From positions 19,203,501 through 19,267,500 of the forward strand of contig JAZHRO010000054.1 in NCBI GenBank assembly GCA_037157565.1: a DNA stretch of 64,000 nucleotides, read 5' to 3'. The notes under the pieces were generated by a model that searched no databases, was not told the DNA's origin, and saw nothing but the letters and a program-made list of their open reading frames with translations. Shown piece by piece: positions 33,406 through 45,976 of this stretch; position 1 is the first letter of the stretch; each line of letters begins with the position of its first letter. A program made the translations under genes and the position numbers. Source of the stretch: Thalassia testudinum (taxonomy: Eukaryota > Streptophyta > Magnoliopsida > Alismatales > Hydrocharitaceae).

Positions 33406-33828
33406 CGGATGAAGCTCTGCAGACAAGCAAAGAAGAAGAAAAAGAAAAGAAAAGGTGCCGCAGCTGAGAGCAGAAAGAAGAAGGAAGAAAAGAAAAGAAA
33501 AGAAGATAAAGAAAGAAGAAGAGGAATTGAAGAAGATCAAGAAGATAAAAGAAGAGAAAAAGAAGACAAGCAAAGAGAGAAAGAAGAGAAGAAGAAAAAG
33601 TCAAGAAACAAAACCTACCTCTCTCTCTCTCTCTTATTTTTGTAGTAAAAGCATTGTACTTCTAGAATTCTAGTAGCTCCCTGAGTTCGACTTCGGAAGA
33701 AAAACATTTCTGAGTAAAATTGTAATAGTGGCAATGACAAACCGTAGCTATTTTACCTGTACCACAACGACATTACTATAACAAACAAAAGACCTAGCCA
33801 CGGTTGGTCATAAGTCGGCCACCATTCT

Positions 33829-33846
33829 TGGCGCCGTTGCCGGGGA
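33829..33846 (+). other. Athila primer-binding site (tRNA-Asp type)
   Basis: TGGCGCCGTTGCCGGGGA lies four bases after the 5' LTR. It is the standard Athila primer site, complementary to the 3' end of tRNA-Asp. Confidence 0.9.
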
Positions 33847-34910
33847 GCAAAGGTTATTCTAGAAGTTATAAAATTTCTATTTGTGAGTTTCTAATAATCT
33901 CTTCTCTCTTTTGTGCAGGTATAGGAAAAAATTAGGACGCAGTCGCACCACAACCACTCCAAGGACAGGTCACTTCTATCCTCTCACTATTAAACCCTAA
34001 AATTTTAAAGAGAAAGAAAGAGAAAGAAAAAAATAGGTATAACCTGTCTTTCATACGTAGTAATAGCTGCATGTTCTCAAAACTACTATTCCTGCACACA
34101 ATATTAAAGGTAATTAAGGGCTAACACCTTCTTGCCTGAGCCCTAATTACCCAACAAGGAATTAACTGGACCAAGTAGAGCCAACATAAGATTAAACATT
34201 AGGGTTTCAGAGACACACCCCTTTATCAAGAATTGAGAAAATCCAAAAGAGGTGTGCCTAAGCCATTGATTGAAAATACCTATTCAAAGAAAAACCCTAA
34301 ACAATTGGCTCTCTAAACACTTGAACCCTAAAAAAAAAAAAGAAACAAGGCCTAAATTCTCAAAGGAATCCCTAGGTGAAGTTGACCCTTAGGGTCAACC
34401 AACCTTCAAATTAGGTCACATTGTTCTCAAAAATACCTAAGAGTTCAAGTAAAACCTTAAACACCTTGATCTTAAAGTAGAAAAGGTAGACTTAAGAGGT
34501 CAAGATCCCCATTCTGGTCTACCTGGAACCGCAGTGACAAGAGAGGCCGGGTGGGGGAAACCCTGTAACCCGTGGGGACGCTCTACCGTGTAGGGGTCTT
34601 CGCGGGACTCACCCTCTCTAGCTGCCCAGGTAATTCTCAAGTGGACGATCTTTTTGATTAAGGGGTTCATCTGCCCTGCACCTCTGAAGTCACCCAACAC
34701 ATTTTTGGGTGTCTTGATTGGGTCCAACACCTTCTAAACTCATCTATTCCAACAGTGCATGAACGGTAGGAGATCCTTAAGACCACCCTTAAGATCTCCT
34801 TTAGGAATTCACTCTCGTCAAGGCCAAGCCTCGACGCCCGTGTTTGCACAGCAACCCTCTACCCCATCATTCTCCCATCTGATTCTGAACCAAGCTCTCC
34901 TTCCCCCATC
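33847..34910 (+). other. Athila untranslated leader
   Basis: About 1.06 kb between the primer site and the gag ATG with no supported ORF. It is A-rich with repeated CCCTAA/CCTTAA motifs. A leader of this size is usual for Athila elements and would hold packaging signals, which I cannot pinpoint. Confidence 0.6.
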
Positions 34911-36416
34911 ATGGCTCAACCAGTTGAGGAAGAAAACAATCTGGAGCACCAGCTCCAACGACTCAATGACCTCTTCCAAAACTTTGTGCACCCATCGCAG
35001 CGTCCTATGATGCGGGACCATTATAATCTTGCTGCAGTGGCCTTTGAGCCTCGAGTCAGAATCCCGACTGGAGGACCTGACTCCGAATTGAAGCCCAATA
35101 TGATTCATGTTATACCTAAATTCCATGAGCTTAATTTCGAAGATCCCTTCCAGCACATCAAACAGCTAAAGCATCTGGCCCAAACTTTTGGGTCAGATGC
35201 GCAAAATCAGGATATTCTTCTCATGAAGATGTTCTCCTTCTTTCTTATGGACAAGGCCGCTCATTGGTATCAAACTCAGACCCGGCCGATCAACACTTGA
35301 GAAGAACTTCAGTCCGAGTTTTTGAAAAAGTTTTTTCCCGTTGGTTGGACCAATGCCTTGCGCCATCAGATTACTCACTTCACTCAGCAAACAGGGGAAC
35401 CTCTCCATGAGGCATGGGATCGCTTTCAGGATCTCATGAGAAAGTGCCCCCATCATGGAGTTCCTACATGGGAACAGGTCCAATCTTTTTACCAGGGACT
35501 CCGTGAGGACATCCGTCTTTTCGTCAATGCAACCTGCGGAGGAAATATCATGGGTCAACATGAGGACACCGTGTGGGAGATTCTCGAAAACATGTGCGAG
35601 AACTCCATCAACAATGACTCCATGGGATTGTTCGACAGGACGAATACCCGCGCATCGACGAATCTTAGGGGAGCACATGAGACGCAGGGCCTATCCGCAT
35701 CAGTCGACCTGGAATTAATAGCCAGTCGATTGGACAAGTTCTCAATTATCGAAAAGAAGGTGGATGAGCTGACTCAGCACCTACAGCGAGCCACCTCTGC
35801 GCATAGCTCCTTTGCACAGCCTCCTTCCACACGAGAGACTGTGCAAAACATTCTCCATCGATCTTCTCCTAGGATGGATCCATATCCATCATTTGATTCT
35901 CGGATCGGAAGTCCATCCGATCCTTTCTGCACCAGCCCGGGGAATTCCATTCCCCCTTTCTCTGACTCTGTGGAGGTTCCTCAGACTTGCGAAAACCTCA
36001 ACGCCATCCAGAACAACCCGTTCTCCAACACCTATAATCCTGGATGGCGAAACCATCCCAACTTTCAGTGGGCGGGAAATTCCCAAACCCAAAGACCACC
36101 CTTTCAGCCCCGCCCACAACCCCCTCGTCCTTACCAGCCGCCTCAGCCTCGGCCCAACCCTACTTATCTATCAGGGCCAAATCAAGATCAAATGTCCCTT
36201 ATCCTTCAAACTTTGGCTGATATTCAGAGAACGAATGCGGTTATTCAAAAACAACACAAGGACGAGCTTACAGAGGTACGAAATCAACTGGCCCAGTTGG
36301 CAAATTCTCGTCAGCCAGGCACCCTTCCTTCCCAACCTCTTCCTAACCCAAATAACGTGCCAACCCAGCGGCGCATTATGAACCCAAACTCGAGCCAAAC
36401 CCATATGATTTATTAG
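34911..36416 (+). pseudogene. gag: Athila gag, with in-frame stop
   Basis: The start ATG at 34911 opens MAQPVEEENNLEHQLQRLND. The capsid (retrotransposon gag) domain spans about residues 60-200: NFEDPFQHIKQLKHLAQTFG, MDKAAHWYQTQ, LHEAWDRFQDLMRKCPHHG and VQSFYQGL. A proline/glutamine-rich C-terminal part follows (RPPFQPRPQPPRPYQPPQP). A TGA at 35298-35300 cuts it, at a place where Athila gags usually have tryptophan. The next stop, TAG at 36414, separates it from pol in the same frame, so gag and pol were probably one polyprotein. No CCHC knuckle is visible. Confidence 0.9.
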
Positions 36417-39400
36417 GCCCCCTCTGTTTCTTCACCCGACGGGATGGAGGCCTCCACTTCTTTTGCAGGCTACCAGCAGCAACCCATCTTACCCAATCCC
36501 AACCAAAACCAGGCAGGACTTAATTCCGTAACAACCCGTAGTGGTAAGGAAACCCAAGATCCACCTCACCCAAACCACTCCAAGCCTGGTAGTAATCCCA
36601 AGCCTAAGACGGTAATCCAGGACGTTCCTACCCCTGTCCCAGATCCAAGACCTGGACCTATCCTAGAAGAACCAACCAAGATTCCGTTTCCTGAGGCCTT
36701 GACCAAGGGAAAGAAGGCTACCAAGCCCGTGGCACCTGAGGAGGACCTGGTCAAGCTCTTTGAGCAGGTCCACATAAGCATCCCCTTGATGAATGCAATC
36801 CGCCACGTACCGGCTTACGCACGATTTTTAAAGAATGTGTGTACACCCCAGCGTAAGCTACGAACCAAGAGTAGGAGTCCAATTGTTCTGTCAGAGCAAG
36901 CCAACTCTGTGATCCTAAGCAAACTCCCACCCAACGCTAAAGATCCTGGTACTCCCTTGATTTCCTGCAAAATAGGTAATACCCAATTTGATAGAGCCTT
37001 GCTAGATTTGGGTGCTTCCATAAATCTGATACCCACATCCTTACTTGACCATCTAGAAGAATCTGAGCTAAAACCCACTGAGGTGACATTACAATTAGCA
37101 GATCGATCTATAAAATCACCAAAAGGAATTCTCGAGGATGTTATTGTGAGGGTACGGGATTTCTACTTTCCTGTAGACTTCATAGTCTTAGACATGGACG
37201 CACCTGAGAACCCTAGAGATACACCAATCATTCTAGGGAGACCTTTCTTGGCTACTGCTAGAGCCAACATTAGCTGTGAGGGCCAAATAGAGCTCAAATT
37301 TGGGAATCAAATCCTGAAAATTGATATATTTAAGGCCCAACAAGGAATCAATTGCGATGTCATCGAACAAATTTGTGACATTAGGACTTTGGTTGATGAA
37401 ACACACTTCCAGAATGACCTGATTATACCTCATCAACCGCAGAAAGATCTTAACCCGCAAACAGAGGAGTCGAATCCAGATTTGGACAACCCAGTAACTC
37501 CTACCCTCGAACCTCACGTCTATGCTGAACCACCCGCCGCTGCTAATAACCTCATCCTCGAGCTGAAGCCCCTTCCTGCTCACTTGAAATACATCTTTTT
37601 GGGTTCTAATAAGACCCTTCCTGTGATTATCAATTCCAACCTCAATCCCGAACAGGAATCCCGTCTAATTGCTGTCCTCCAACAACATCGCAGAGCCATC
37701 AAGTGGACTCTCGATGATTTGACTGGAATAAGTCCCTCTTATTGTACTCATCATATCTATTCAGAGGAGGGCGCACAACCTTCTCGTGAAATGCAGAGAC
37801 GTTTGAACCCTAATCTACAGGAGGTCATGAAAAAGGAGATCATCAAGTGGTTAGATGCCGGAATCATCTACCCGATCTCCGATAGTCGTTGGGTGAGCCC
37901 AATTCAAGTTGTGCCTAAGAAGGCAGGACTCACCACTATAACGACTGAGACCGAAGAAGTCATTCCTACCCGATTAGCCAACGTGTGGAGAGTCTGTATA
38001 GATTACCGCCGACTCAATTCCTCCACAAAGAAGGATCATTTCCCACTACCTTTCATTGATCAAATTCTTGAGAAACTAGCGGGAAATAGGTTCTGCTTTC
38101 TTGACGGGTACTCCGGTTACAACCAGGTGGCAATCCATCCTGAGGACCAAGAAAAGACCACATTCACCTGCCCCTTCGGAACATACGCTTTCCGAAGGAT
38201 GCCTTTCAGTATTTACAATGCACCCACTACTTTTCAGTAGTGCATGCTTGCCATATTCTTAGATATGGTGGGTGACTATCTGGAAGTCTTCATGGATGAC
38301 TTTTCAGTTTTTGGAGCATCATTTGACGATTGCCTCCAACACTTGGTTCAGATACTCAGGCGATGCATCGATGTGAATTTGGTTCTTTTCTGGGAAAAGA
38401 ACCATTTCATGGTGCCTGAGGGAATTGTCCTGGGACACTTAATTTCGGAAAAAGGCATCCACGTGGATCGAGCTAAGGTTGATATGATCTCTCGCCTTCC
38501 TATGCCTAGCTCGATCAGGGACATGCGTTCTTTTTTGGGGCACGTCGATTTTTACCGTCGCTTCATTCCGGATTTCTCGAAAATCGTGCGCCCCTTGACT
38601 TCTCTTCTCTCTAAGGATGTACCCTTTGAAATCTCCAAGGAATGCACACTAGCCTTTGAAAACCCTCGTGACCGAATCACCCAGGCACCTATCCTACAAT
38701 CCCCTGACTGGTCTCAACCCTTTGCGATCATGTGCGATGCGTCTGATTTCGCTGTAGGAGCGGTCCTGGGGCAGAAAGCTGACGGAAAACCCGTGGTCAT
38801 CTACTACGCTAGCAAGACACTTGACGAGGCTCAGCGTAACTATACGGTTACGGAGAAAGAGCTGCTAGCCGTAGTATTTGCCCTTGAAAAATTCTGATCG
38901 TATCTCCTAGGTTCCCATGTCATCATCTACTCGGATCACACGGCTGTAAGGCATCTCCTTGCCAAGAAGGACGCGAAGCCCCGACTAATTCGTTGGATCT
39001 TGCTGTTGCAAGAATTCGATCTTGAAATTCGCGACAAGGCGGGAAGGCAAAATGTGGTAGCCGACCATCTGTCCCATCTTCCTTCTGAGATTATTAACCC
39101 TTCCGGATCCATCACGAAACATTTTCCTGATGAGCACCTGCTGACTATCGGTACTAGACTTCCATGGTTTGCTGATATAATAAACTACTTGGCATCTCAT
39201 CAGATCCCGTCTGATTGGCCGAAGGCTAAGAAAGACAAATTGCGTTCTGATGTCAAGTATTACATCTAGGAAGACCCGTACCTTTTCCGCATAGGTGCTG
39301 ATCAAGTCATCCGGAGATGTGTCCCGGAAGAGGAGATCAACAATATTCTCTCTTTCTGCCATGACCAGGCATGCGGTGGCCATTTCTCTGGGCATAAAAC

Positions 39401-40448
39401 AGCATCAAAAGTCCTCCAGTGTGGCTTTTACTGGCCCACGCTGTTCAAAGACGCATACAGTCACTGCAAGGCATGCAATCGTTGCCAGACTTTAGGCAAC
39501 ATGAGCCGTCGCGACATGATGCCTTTGCAGCCAATTCTCGTATGCGAAATCTTTGATGTTTGGGGGATTGATTTTATGGGCCCCTTTCCTACTTCGGATG
39601 GTTTCGAATACATTCTACTTGCTGTGGACACGTGTCCAAATGGATCGAAGCCATACCAACCCGAACCTGTGATCACAAAACCGTTCTCAAATTCATTCAT
39701 CAAAACATTTTCTCAAGGTTCGGGATTCCTCGTGCTATAATCTCTGATGGGGGGACCCATTTCACAAACGCTCAGTTTAGGTCACTGATGACCAAATACG
39801 GGGTGTCTCACCAAATCTCTACTCCTTACCACCCCCAAACTAATGGTCTAGCTGAGCTGTCAAATCGGGAGATCAAGAAAATCCTGCAGGTCACTGTTCG
39901 GCCTGACAGGAAGGACTGGTCGTCCCGACTTCCGGAAGCATTGTGGGCTTATAAGACCGCCCACAAAACCCAATTAAGCATGTCTCCCTTTATACTGGTG
40001 TACAGAAAGGCGTGTCACCTTCCCGTAGAACGGGAGCATAAAGCCTATTAGGTAGTACGGAACTGTAATTCTTTCGAAGGCTGGAACCCACAGAAAGCTT
40101 CAAATCAGTGAGATCGATGAATTACGCCAAGACGCGTATGAGAACTCGCGAATCTACAAGGAGTGGGTTAAAGCCTTCCATGACAAGCATATCTCGAGAA
40201 AGATCTTTCATCCTGGTCAGAAGGTCCTACTCTTTGATGCCCGACTCAAACTTTTCCCGAGAAAGTTGCGATCCAAGTGGGTCAGACCATATTTAGTCCG
40301 ATAGGTTTTTGGAAATGGAGCCATCGAAATCAGTCCGCTCAGCCACGATTCTGAACCTTTCATCGTGAACGGTCAGAGACTCAAGCCGTTCATTGATGTG
40401 ACTTCTACTGATTTGGCTGAATCATCTTATATCCTCCATTCCCCTTGA
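36417..40448 (+). pseudogene. pol: Athila pol (PR, RT, RNase H, integrase), multiple lesions
   Basis: In the gag frame: protease DLGASINLIP (about 37005-37035); RT with WVSPIQVVPKKAG, RVCIDYRRLNSSTKKDHFPL, FCFLDGYSGYNQVAIHPEDQ and catalytic VFMDDFSVFG (about 38288-38318), the Athila form of the YxDD box; RNase H MCDASDFAVGAVLGQK and YTVTEKELLAVV; integrase HHCC zinc finger, [17 protein letters not shown] and [13 protein letters not shown], so D-D-E is intact. Stops interrupt it at 38238, 38895, 39267 and 40049, and there is a frameshift near 39629. No chromodomain, as expected for Athila. The last recognisable part ends near 40448. Confidence 0.92.
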
Positions 40449-41994
40449 GCTCATTACGCCCAGCCGATGGCATAAAACTCAACGCTTAATAGGAGGCAGC
40501 CCGTCATTTTTCCTGAAAATCTAAAACCTTTTTCACACCTTTGTGCACTTATGATTCGCCCTTATAGACAGCCGACTCCACCTCAGATGCTTGCATCTGG
40601 GATTAGAAATCGTCCGCAACAATCATCCCGACCCATTTATTCATCAAAACATCTGTCTTAAGGAATGAACTAAGTAAATAAAAATCCCCTAAGTCACAAT
40701 GAGGACATTGCAACCCTTAGGCATGGGGGGTATAAAAGTGCAAAATTTGTAAGAAAAGGTTTCAAACAAAAAATTCACATATGCCAAAAACACCATAAAA
40801 ATTAAAAAAAAAAGAGAGAATAAAAGGAGAGGAAATTTTGTGGGAGAAGGAAAAGAAACAAAATGAAAAAGGAGCGCAAAAATGAAAGAAAAGAGTGATA
40901 GTCGTTAGTAAGAAACTAAGGAATTGACCTAAGTTCTAGACCTTATTTAAGAAAAGAAATGAAAAGTGCATGGTAAGATTAGTAGAACGTAAACTTTAGG
41001 CATTCTTGGATAGACTCTTAGTACCCATTAAGATCTAGACATTCCTCAAGAGGTTGAGGAAAATGAAAAGCTTAAGTATTAGGTTTAAGGCTTAGGGAGT
41101 ATTTGACCTCATTAACTAACTTTTGGTCTACGGGACTCAGTAACCTAAGCACCCTAACCTCACACACAGCCTAGATCAGTAAGCATAAAAATCAAAATCA
41201 CGCAGAAGCGTCACAAAATTCTGAAAAATACACCTAGAGTAGGAGTGGCCGATCAACACAAGTAGATTTGGACGAGTTCCTAGCGCGGAGAGGCGGGAAA
41301 TCCCCTCGAAGATATGTAACAAAATATCATCTCCTCGGTGCTTGTCTCTTAGGATATTTACATATCCTACTGGGGGCATGTAAGCACTCTGCTGGTTTAG
41401 ATACCATGGATGGCATTATCACGAAGTGTCAATTGCCAGGGTCTGGATTCGGCCATGGAACACCATGGATGGGATTATCTCGAAATCTCAATAGCCAGGG
41501 TTCCGGGAGTTGCCATGGGCGGTGCTATCTCGAAGCATCGATTGCCAGGAACCATTGAGGATTGATGATGGGAGCAAGGAATCTGATACAGACCGTGTTT
41601 AAAAGCCAATCCTAAGCTAGAATTAAAAAGAAAAAGAGAAAGAAAACTCTCCAAACAAAAAAATTTTCTATCTCTCTCTTACAAAACGCACTACGAACTG
41701 AACCAGGGCTAAAATCATTTCAAGCACGGGTGTTTTAACCACAAAGTCCAATAGACCTTAGGTTAATTCTTGTGGGCCTTAAAAACCTTTGCCAAAGACT
41801 GAGACTGAGGCTAGACAGATCTGAATCTTGATTGGTACTAGAGTACCTTTTAGGCCTATGGTCAGCATTCTAACCTAATCTAAGTTCAAATGAAAAAGCA
41901 CTTATCTGAAGTTATTAAAAACATCATGGTCTAGAACAAAGGTTAAAACCTTAAGTTTTTGCTAATGGACTAGCAAAAGCTAGGCATGGGGGTA
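40449..41994 (+). other. Athila post-pol region without an envelope-like gene
   Basis: Many Athila elements carry an envelope-like ORF here. This copy shows only short open frames, a conserved-looking AGTCACAATGAGGACATTGC motif near 40695, A-rich sequence at 40780-40900, and three imperfect repeats of 55-60 bp at about 41400-41560 built on CCATGGATGG..TTATC.CGAA..TCAAT.GCCAGG. The purine-rich tract CTAGGCATGGGGGTA (41980-41994) directly precedes the 3' LTR. Confidence 0.65.
41980..41994 (+). other. Athila polypurine tract
   Basis: CTAGGCATGGGGGTA immediately precedes the 3' LTR start TGATGAAAACC. It is the expected position for second-strand priming. Confidence 0.65.
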
Positions 41995-44791
41995 TGATGA
42001 AAACCTCATAATAAACCCTAACTGGCACAATCTAACCTAGATATGCAAGAAAAAGCTCCTACATAACTTATGGAAAAGCTTGACTTAGAGAATTCTGAGT
42101 TTGTGAAGAAAACAGGTCATAAGGGGTAAAAATGCAATTTCACCAACACAATCAGTAAACAAGGTAACTCGGGGTTCAAACATAGGTCAAACTAACCTAA
42201 TAAGAAGGAAAATGAGATGATTTGATCCAACAAGGGCTACAGCAACTCCAAGGAATTAAATAACATTCTGTAACCCTAAAACAAACCCACTTCAATTCAC
42301 GAGGTTCGAGGCAAAGTAAAAATCGACTAAACCCTCTAAAATTCATAGAAAAATAATCTCTAGGGTTTAGAACCTTCAATTTGGCCTTTAGAACCCATTT
42401 TGACCCACATTGAGAACCATACTAAATTAATGATTTAATTTAGATTTTTACATAAATTGACCAGTCAAACAAGGTCTGATCTAGAAATAAAATTCACCAT
42501 TAGAATCCTTAGGTCACATTTAGTCATGCATAAAAATTTGAGCCTAAGAAGAGACCTTCTTGACCGACTTTGCATTTTGGTCCTTATCTATTACTTTTTG
42601 ACTCTCAACTTTCAAAACCCTCGCATTTTGACCCCTAGGTTCTTCGTCGTTCTTTGCACTTAGGTCCTCCCTGCAAAACTCTGAGCAGCGCCATGCTCCG
42701 GCGACTTTGCGCGGAGCATGGCGCCGCGCAGAGTGAGGGAAACCCTCTGCCAGTTGAACTGGGTGTTCCCTACGACGTCTGCTGTCGCAGGGACACCACC
42801 ATGATCTCTGCCATCGCCCACACCTTCCGTGCGAACGCGTGGAAGGAATGGGTTGCTACTCCGGCCATTCTTCGGCGAGAGAGGCACGTCGCCTCCCTGC
42901 GCCCACCTCTCCGCCTTCGCCTTTATAAGGACCGCCGTCGCCTGCAGAAGGAGGCAAGCTGTCTCTGACGGAGAATAACACCCCACTTCATCCTCTTAAG
43001 CTCCGACAGACGGCCTACAGCTTCCGGCGACCAACTCTTCCTCCTCCTCGTCGCTCTGCTGCCTTACCTGCAGCAGGGTTCCCCTAACCCTTTCGTCTGT
43101 GTCGTGATGCACCCGCCGACACCCTCCGCCTGCCTCCTCATCGCCGATCTCCCCTTCCAGGGCCTCTTCTTCCTCAGCTCCAGCAGGCACGAGCTGGTGG
43201 CTCCGCCCTCCCCCCTTCGTCCAAAGCTTAGGTAAAAGCTTCCTCTCCTCCTCCTTTAAGTTTCCCCTCTATCAGTTTGTATTTTCGCGCCCCCACACAC
43301 AACTTCCACCTACGCCTGCTCCGTCTCCGACCACCCTCTCCGGCGAGCCCATTCCACCTCCACAGACCTCTTCACTCCTCGCCGATCACCTCAGAAGCTT
43401 CCCCTCACTCCACTCCACAGCTTCCTCCTTTTCATTCCCTGCCACACGCCACCTAAAGACCCCCCGAACAGACCCATCTTTCCGACCACAGTCCGACCTA
43501 GGGCTGCCACCATACACCGCCTCACGCCTCACCACCACCTGCACTGGCTTCGTCGCACTCCGGCGAAGCTCCCTGCAACTTCTGACTAGGCCGAGAGGCC
43601 GTATTCCTGTGTTCAGGTCACGCCCCCTTCGCCGCCATTGCTGCGCAGGTGAAGTTCCTTCACTTGCAGCTGCAGCTTCGATCTCGCCCAGGCGCTGATC
43701 CCAGGTTGCGCGGAGTGTCTCCGCGAGGACTCCCAGGTCTGTAGCTGGGACGAGAATCCTCCAGGCTACCCCAATTAGCCGCGAGCTCCTCGCCTGCGGG
43801 CGCCAGTCTACGAGGTGGGACTTTAGTCCCACCTCGGAAGTGCGCGGCTCAGCGCCCACGCATAAATTGAAAAAGTGTTCGAGGCTATTCGCCTTCGAAC
43901 ACAGGGGTCAGGTCCCTAACGCACGAGTGTCCCACGCGCTTGCCCTCGCCCGCGCTCACGTCCCGCGGGTCTAGACCGGATCCAGATACCCGACACTGCG
44001 CACAGCTCGCCCACCACCGCACGTCGGTGGGCCTGGTCCCGGGCGCGACACCCGTACCCGAATACCCAGCTCTGGGAGAGCGATCCTATGAGAGAAATCT
44101 GAGAAAGAGAGAGACGCAGGAAAGGGTAGGGGTAGGTTTTGCTCTGACCAGTTGTGTGAGTGTGCAGGCAGAGAAGAAGAAGAAGGAAGAAGGTGGCCGA
44201 AGCCTTGGCCACTCAGGGCAGAGAGGAAGAAGAAGGACTGTGAGAAGAAGAAGGAAGAAGACTGCAAGGAAGAAGAAGAAGAAGACTGCAAGAAAGAAGA
44301 AGGAAGAAGAAGCACAGAGGAAGCACTGTAGCAGACGCCACTTAAGCCGTCTGATTGAGAAATCAGACGACAGATGAAGCTTTGCAGACAAAGCAAAGAA
44401 GAAGAAAAAGAAAAGAAAAGGTGCCGCAGCTGAGAGCAGAAAGAAGAAGGAAGAAAAGAAAAGAAGAAAAGAAGATAAAGAAAGAAGAAGAGGAATTGAA
44501 GAAGATCAAGAAGATAAAAGAAGAGAAAAAGAAGACAAGCAAAGAGAGAAAGAAGAGAAGAAGAAAAAGCTAAGAAACAAAACCTCTCTCTCTCTCTCTC
44601 TTATTTTTGTAGTAAAAGCATTATACTTCTAGAATTCTAGTAGTTCCCTGAGTTCGACCTCGGAAGAAAAATATTTCTGAGTAAAATTATAATAGTGACA
44701 ATGACAAACCGTAGCTATTTTACCAGTACCACAACGATATTATTATAACAAACAAAAAACCTAGCCACGGTTGGTCATAAGTCAGCCACCA
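41995..44791 (+). repeat. Athila 3' LTR
   Basis: 2797 bp, TGATGAAAACC to CAGCCACCA, colinear with the 5' LTR. It is slightly longer because of extra sequence near 43515-43545 and extra GAA repeats near 44260-44310. It carries the same USE-TATA module and GAGA-loop hairpin. AGCAC follows at 44792-44796. Confidence 0.95.
43826..43867 (+). promoter_or_regulatory. USE-like element plus TATA box, Athila 3' LTR
   Basis: GTCCCACCTCG (43826-43836), 25 nt, ATAAAT (43862-43867), preceded by the inverted copy CGAGGTGGGAC. Identical in layout to the 5' LTR. From the 3' LTR such a promoter would read out into the interrupted LINE. Confidence 0.45.
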
Positions 44792-44796
44792 AGCAC

Positions 44797-45961
44797 AAAA
44801 TTTCTCTTCCATGAGCAAAAGAGAATCACACTTTGCTATTAACCTTTCTTGCTCCAGAATTTCATAATCAGATCTATTTGGCTTAGACTGTATGTCGGAA
44901 ATCCTCTTTTCAATGTATCTCACTTCATCTACCCTATCGGTAAGTTCTTTTTTACTCCAATCTTTAATTCCTTTCTTAGTCAAGTGATTCATAGACAATG
45001 TAACCATCTCCAATCAAACTATTCCAATATCTACAGCTTCTTCAAATTTCCATGGACGCATACTACTTGAATAATTCTTTTGCGTTTTCATAAGTATGGG
45101 TGCATGATCACTTTTAACTCTGAGGACGTGAAGAACCCCAGCAATAGGCAATCTAGCACACCATCTATAATTTGCTACTATCTTGTCTAAGCACGATTTT
45201 ATAAGACCTTTACTAAACCTCTTATCAGACCGAGTACCGAAGAGTCTAAGATCAAATCATGTTACATTCATTGAGGAAGTTTCTCAGCAATATATCATCT
45301 CCAACTTTATTAGATCCTCGCCACTTCACATGGTAATTCAGACTGATGTTGAAATTGCCCACATATAATATTTCCCATCCAAATGAGAAACAACATAAGA
45401 CATGCCTCTCCAATAGTCTTTCCTAAGGTGAGAAACAACATAAGACATGCCTCTCCAGTAGTCTTTCCTAAGGTGAACCGTATATACAGGCAAGATACAA
45501 GCCAAACCATTATTTTCAGATATTTTAGCAATAATATAATCACAATCCAAATGAATAATACCATAAGAGAAGGAAGCTTTTCAGAGAAAAGCAAAACCAC
45601 CCCCCAAGCCATTGGAGAAACAAAAATGGAAATCATATGTAGAAAGTTTACAAAAGAAATAATTTGAAAGGCATTTTACTGACCTAGTCTCCAAGAGAAA
45701 ACATACATCTGGTAGATTTGAGGAGAGCACTGATATAAGCGTCACAAGGGCTCCCCATCACTCGGCAGTTCCACCTAATGCAATTAATTCATGGGGCTGT
45801 TGAGGGACGGTCCTGGAGAACCCATAGAAAGCAGTAGTTTCAATTGTAGAACCACTTCACAGCAGATTGCGGGTACTCCAACCTAAGAACTCCCCAGCAT
45901 CCTTTACCATATCAGGAGCAGCAGACATATTCAATGGTATACCATTTGGGTCATATGCAGC
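44797..45961 (-). pseudogene. LINE 1, endonuclease and linker part, broken
   Basis: This is the 5' continuation of LINE 1 beyond the Athila insertion; reading across the AGCAC duplication gives one continuous LINE frame (LLLMEEKFCA joining ANCRWVKDGEKN). It includes IKDWSKKELTDRVDEVRYIE, an endonuclease-like stretch ending in a KSDHAPIL-type motif, and an upstream part with DPNGIPLNMSAAPDMVKDAG. A 45-bp tandem duplication lies at 45385-45474. Stops are frequent. It is interrupted at 45977 by LINE 2 and continues at 47490. Confidence 0.75.
45385..45474 (-). repeat. 45-bp in-frame tandem duplication in LINE 1
   Basis: GAGAAACAACATAAGACATG begins at 45385 and again at 45430. The unit of 45 bp is 15 codons (GKTTGEACLMLFL and GKTIGEACLMLFL on the minus strand). 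Confidence 0.85.
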
Positions 45962-45976
45962 AAAGGGAACTGGCTC

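Larger units (their letters stand above)
31091..33824 (+). repeat. Athila 5' LTR
   Basis: 2734 bp, from TGATGAGAACC to GGCCACCA. It contains a GC-rich middle (about 31780-33120), the USE-TATA module near 32889-32930, a purine-rich GAA tract (33229-33600) and a CT microsatellite near 33620. Open frames inside it are not conserved proteins. Compared with the 3' LTR it lacks a block of roughly 20 bp near 32600 and has fewer GAA repeats. Confidence 0.95.
31091..44791 (+). mobile_element. Structurally complete Athila (Ty3/gypsy) retrotransposon, 13.7 kb
   Basis: It has two LTRs (31091-33824 and 41995-44791), an Athila-type primer site, gag, protease-RT-RNase H-integrase in one reading frame, a purine-rich tract before the 3' LTR, and a perfect 5-bp target duplication AGCAC (31086-31090 and 44792-44796). 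The insertion splits LINE 1 within one ORF. In-frame stops and at least one frameshift mean it cannot make its own proteins. The LTRs differ at about 20 of the first 300 bases by eye and by several indels, so the insertion is not recent. No envelope-like ORF is seen. Confidence 0.95.

Noticed and set aside
33829..33846. tRNA-like sequence next to the LTR, also 50181-50192
   Set aside because: These are retrotransposon primer-binding sites complementary to tRNA ends, not tRNA genes.
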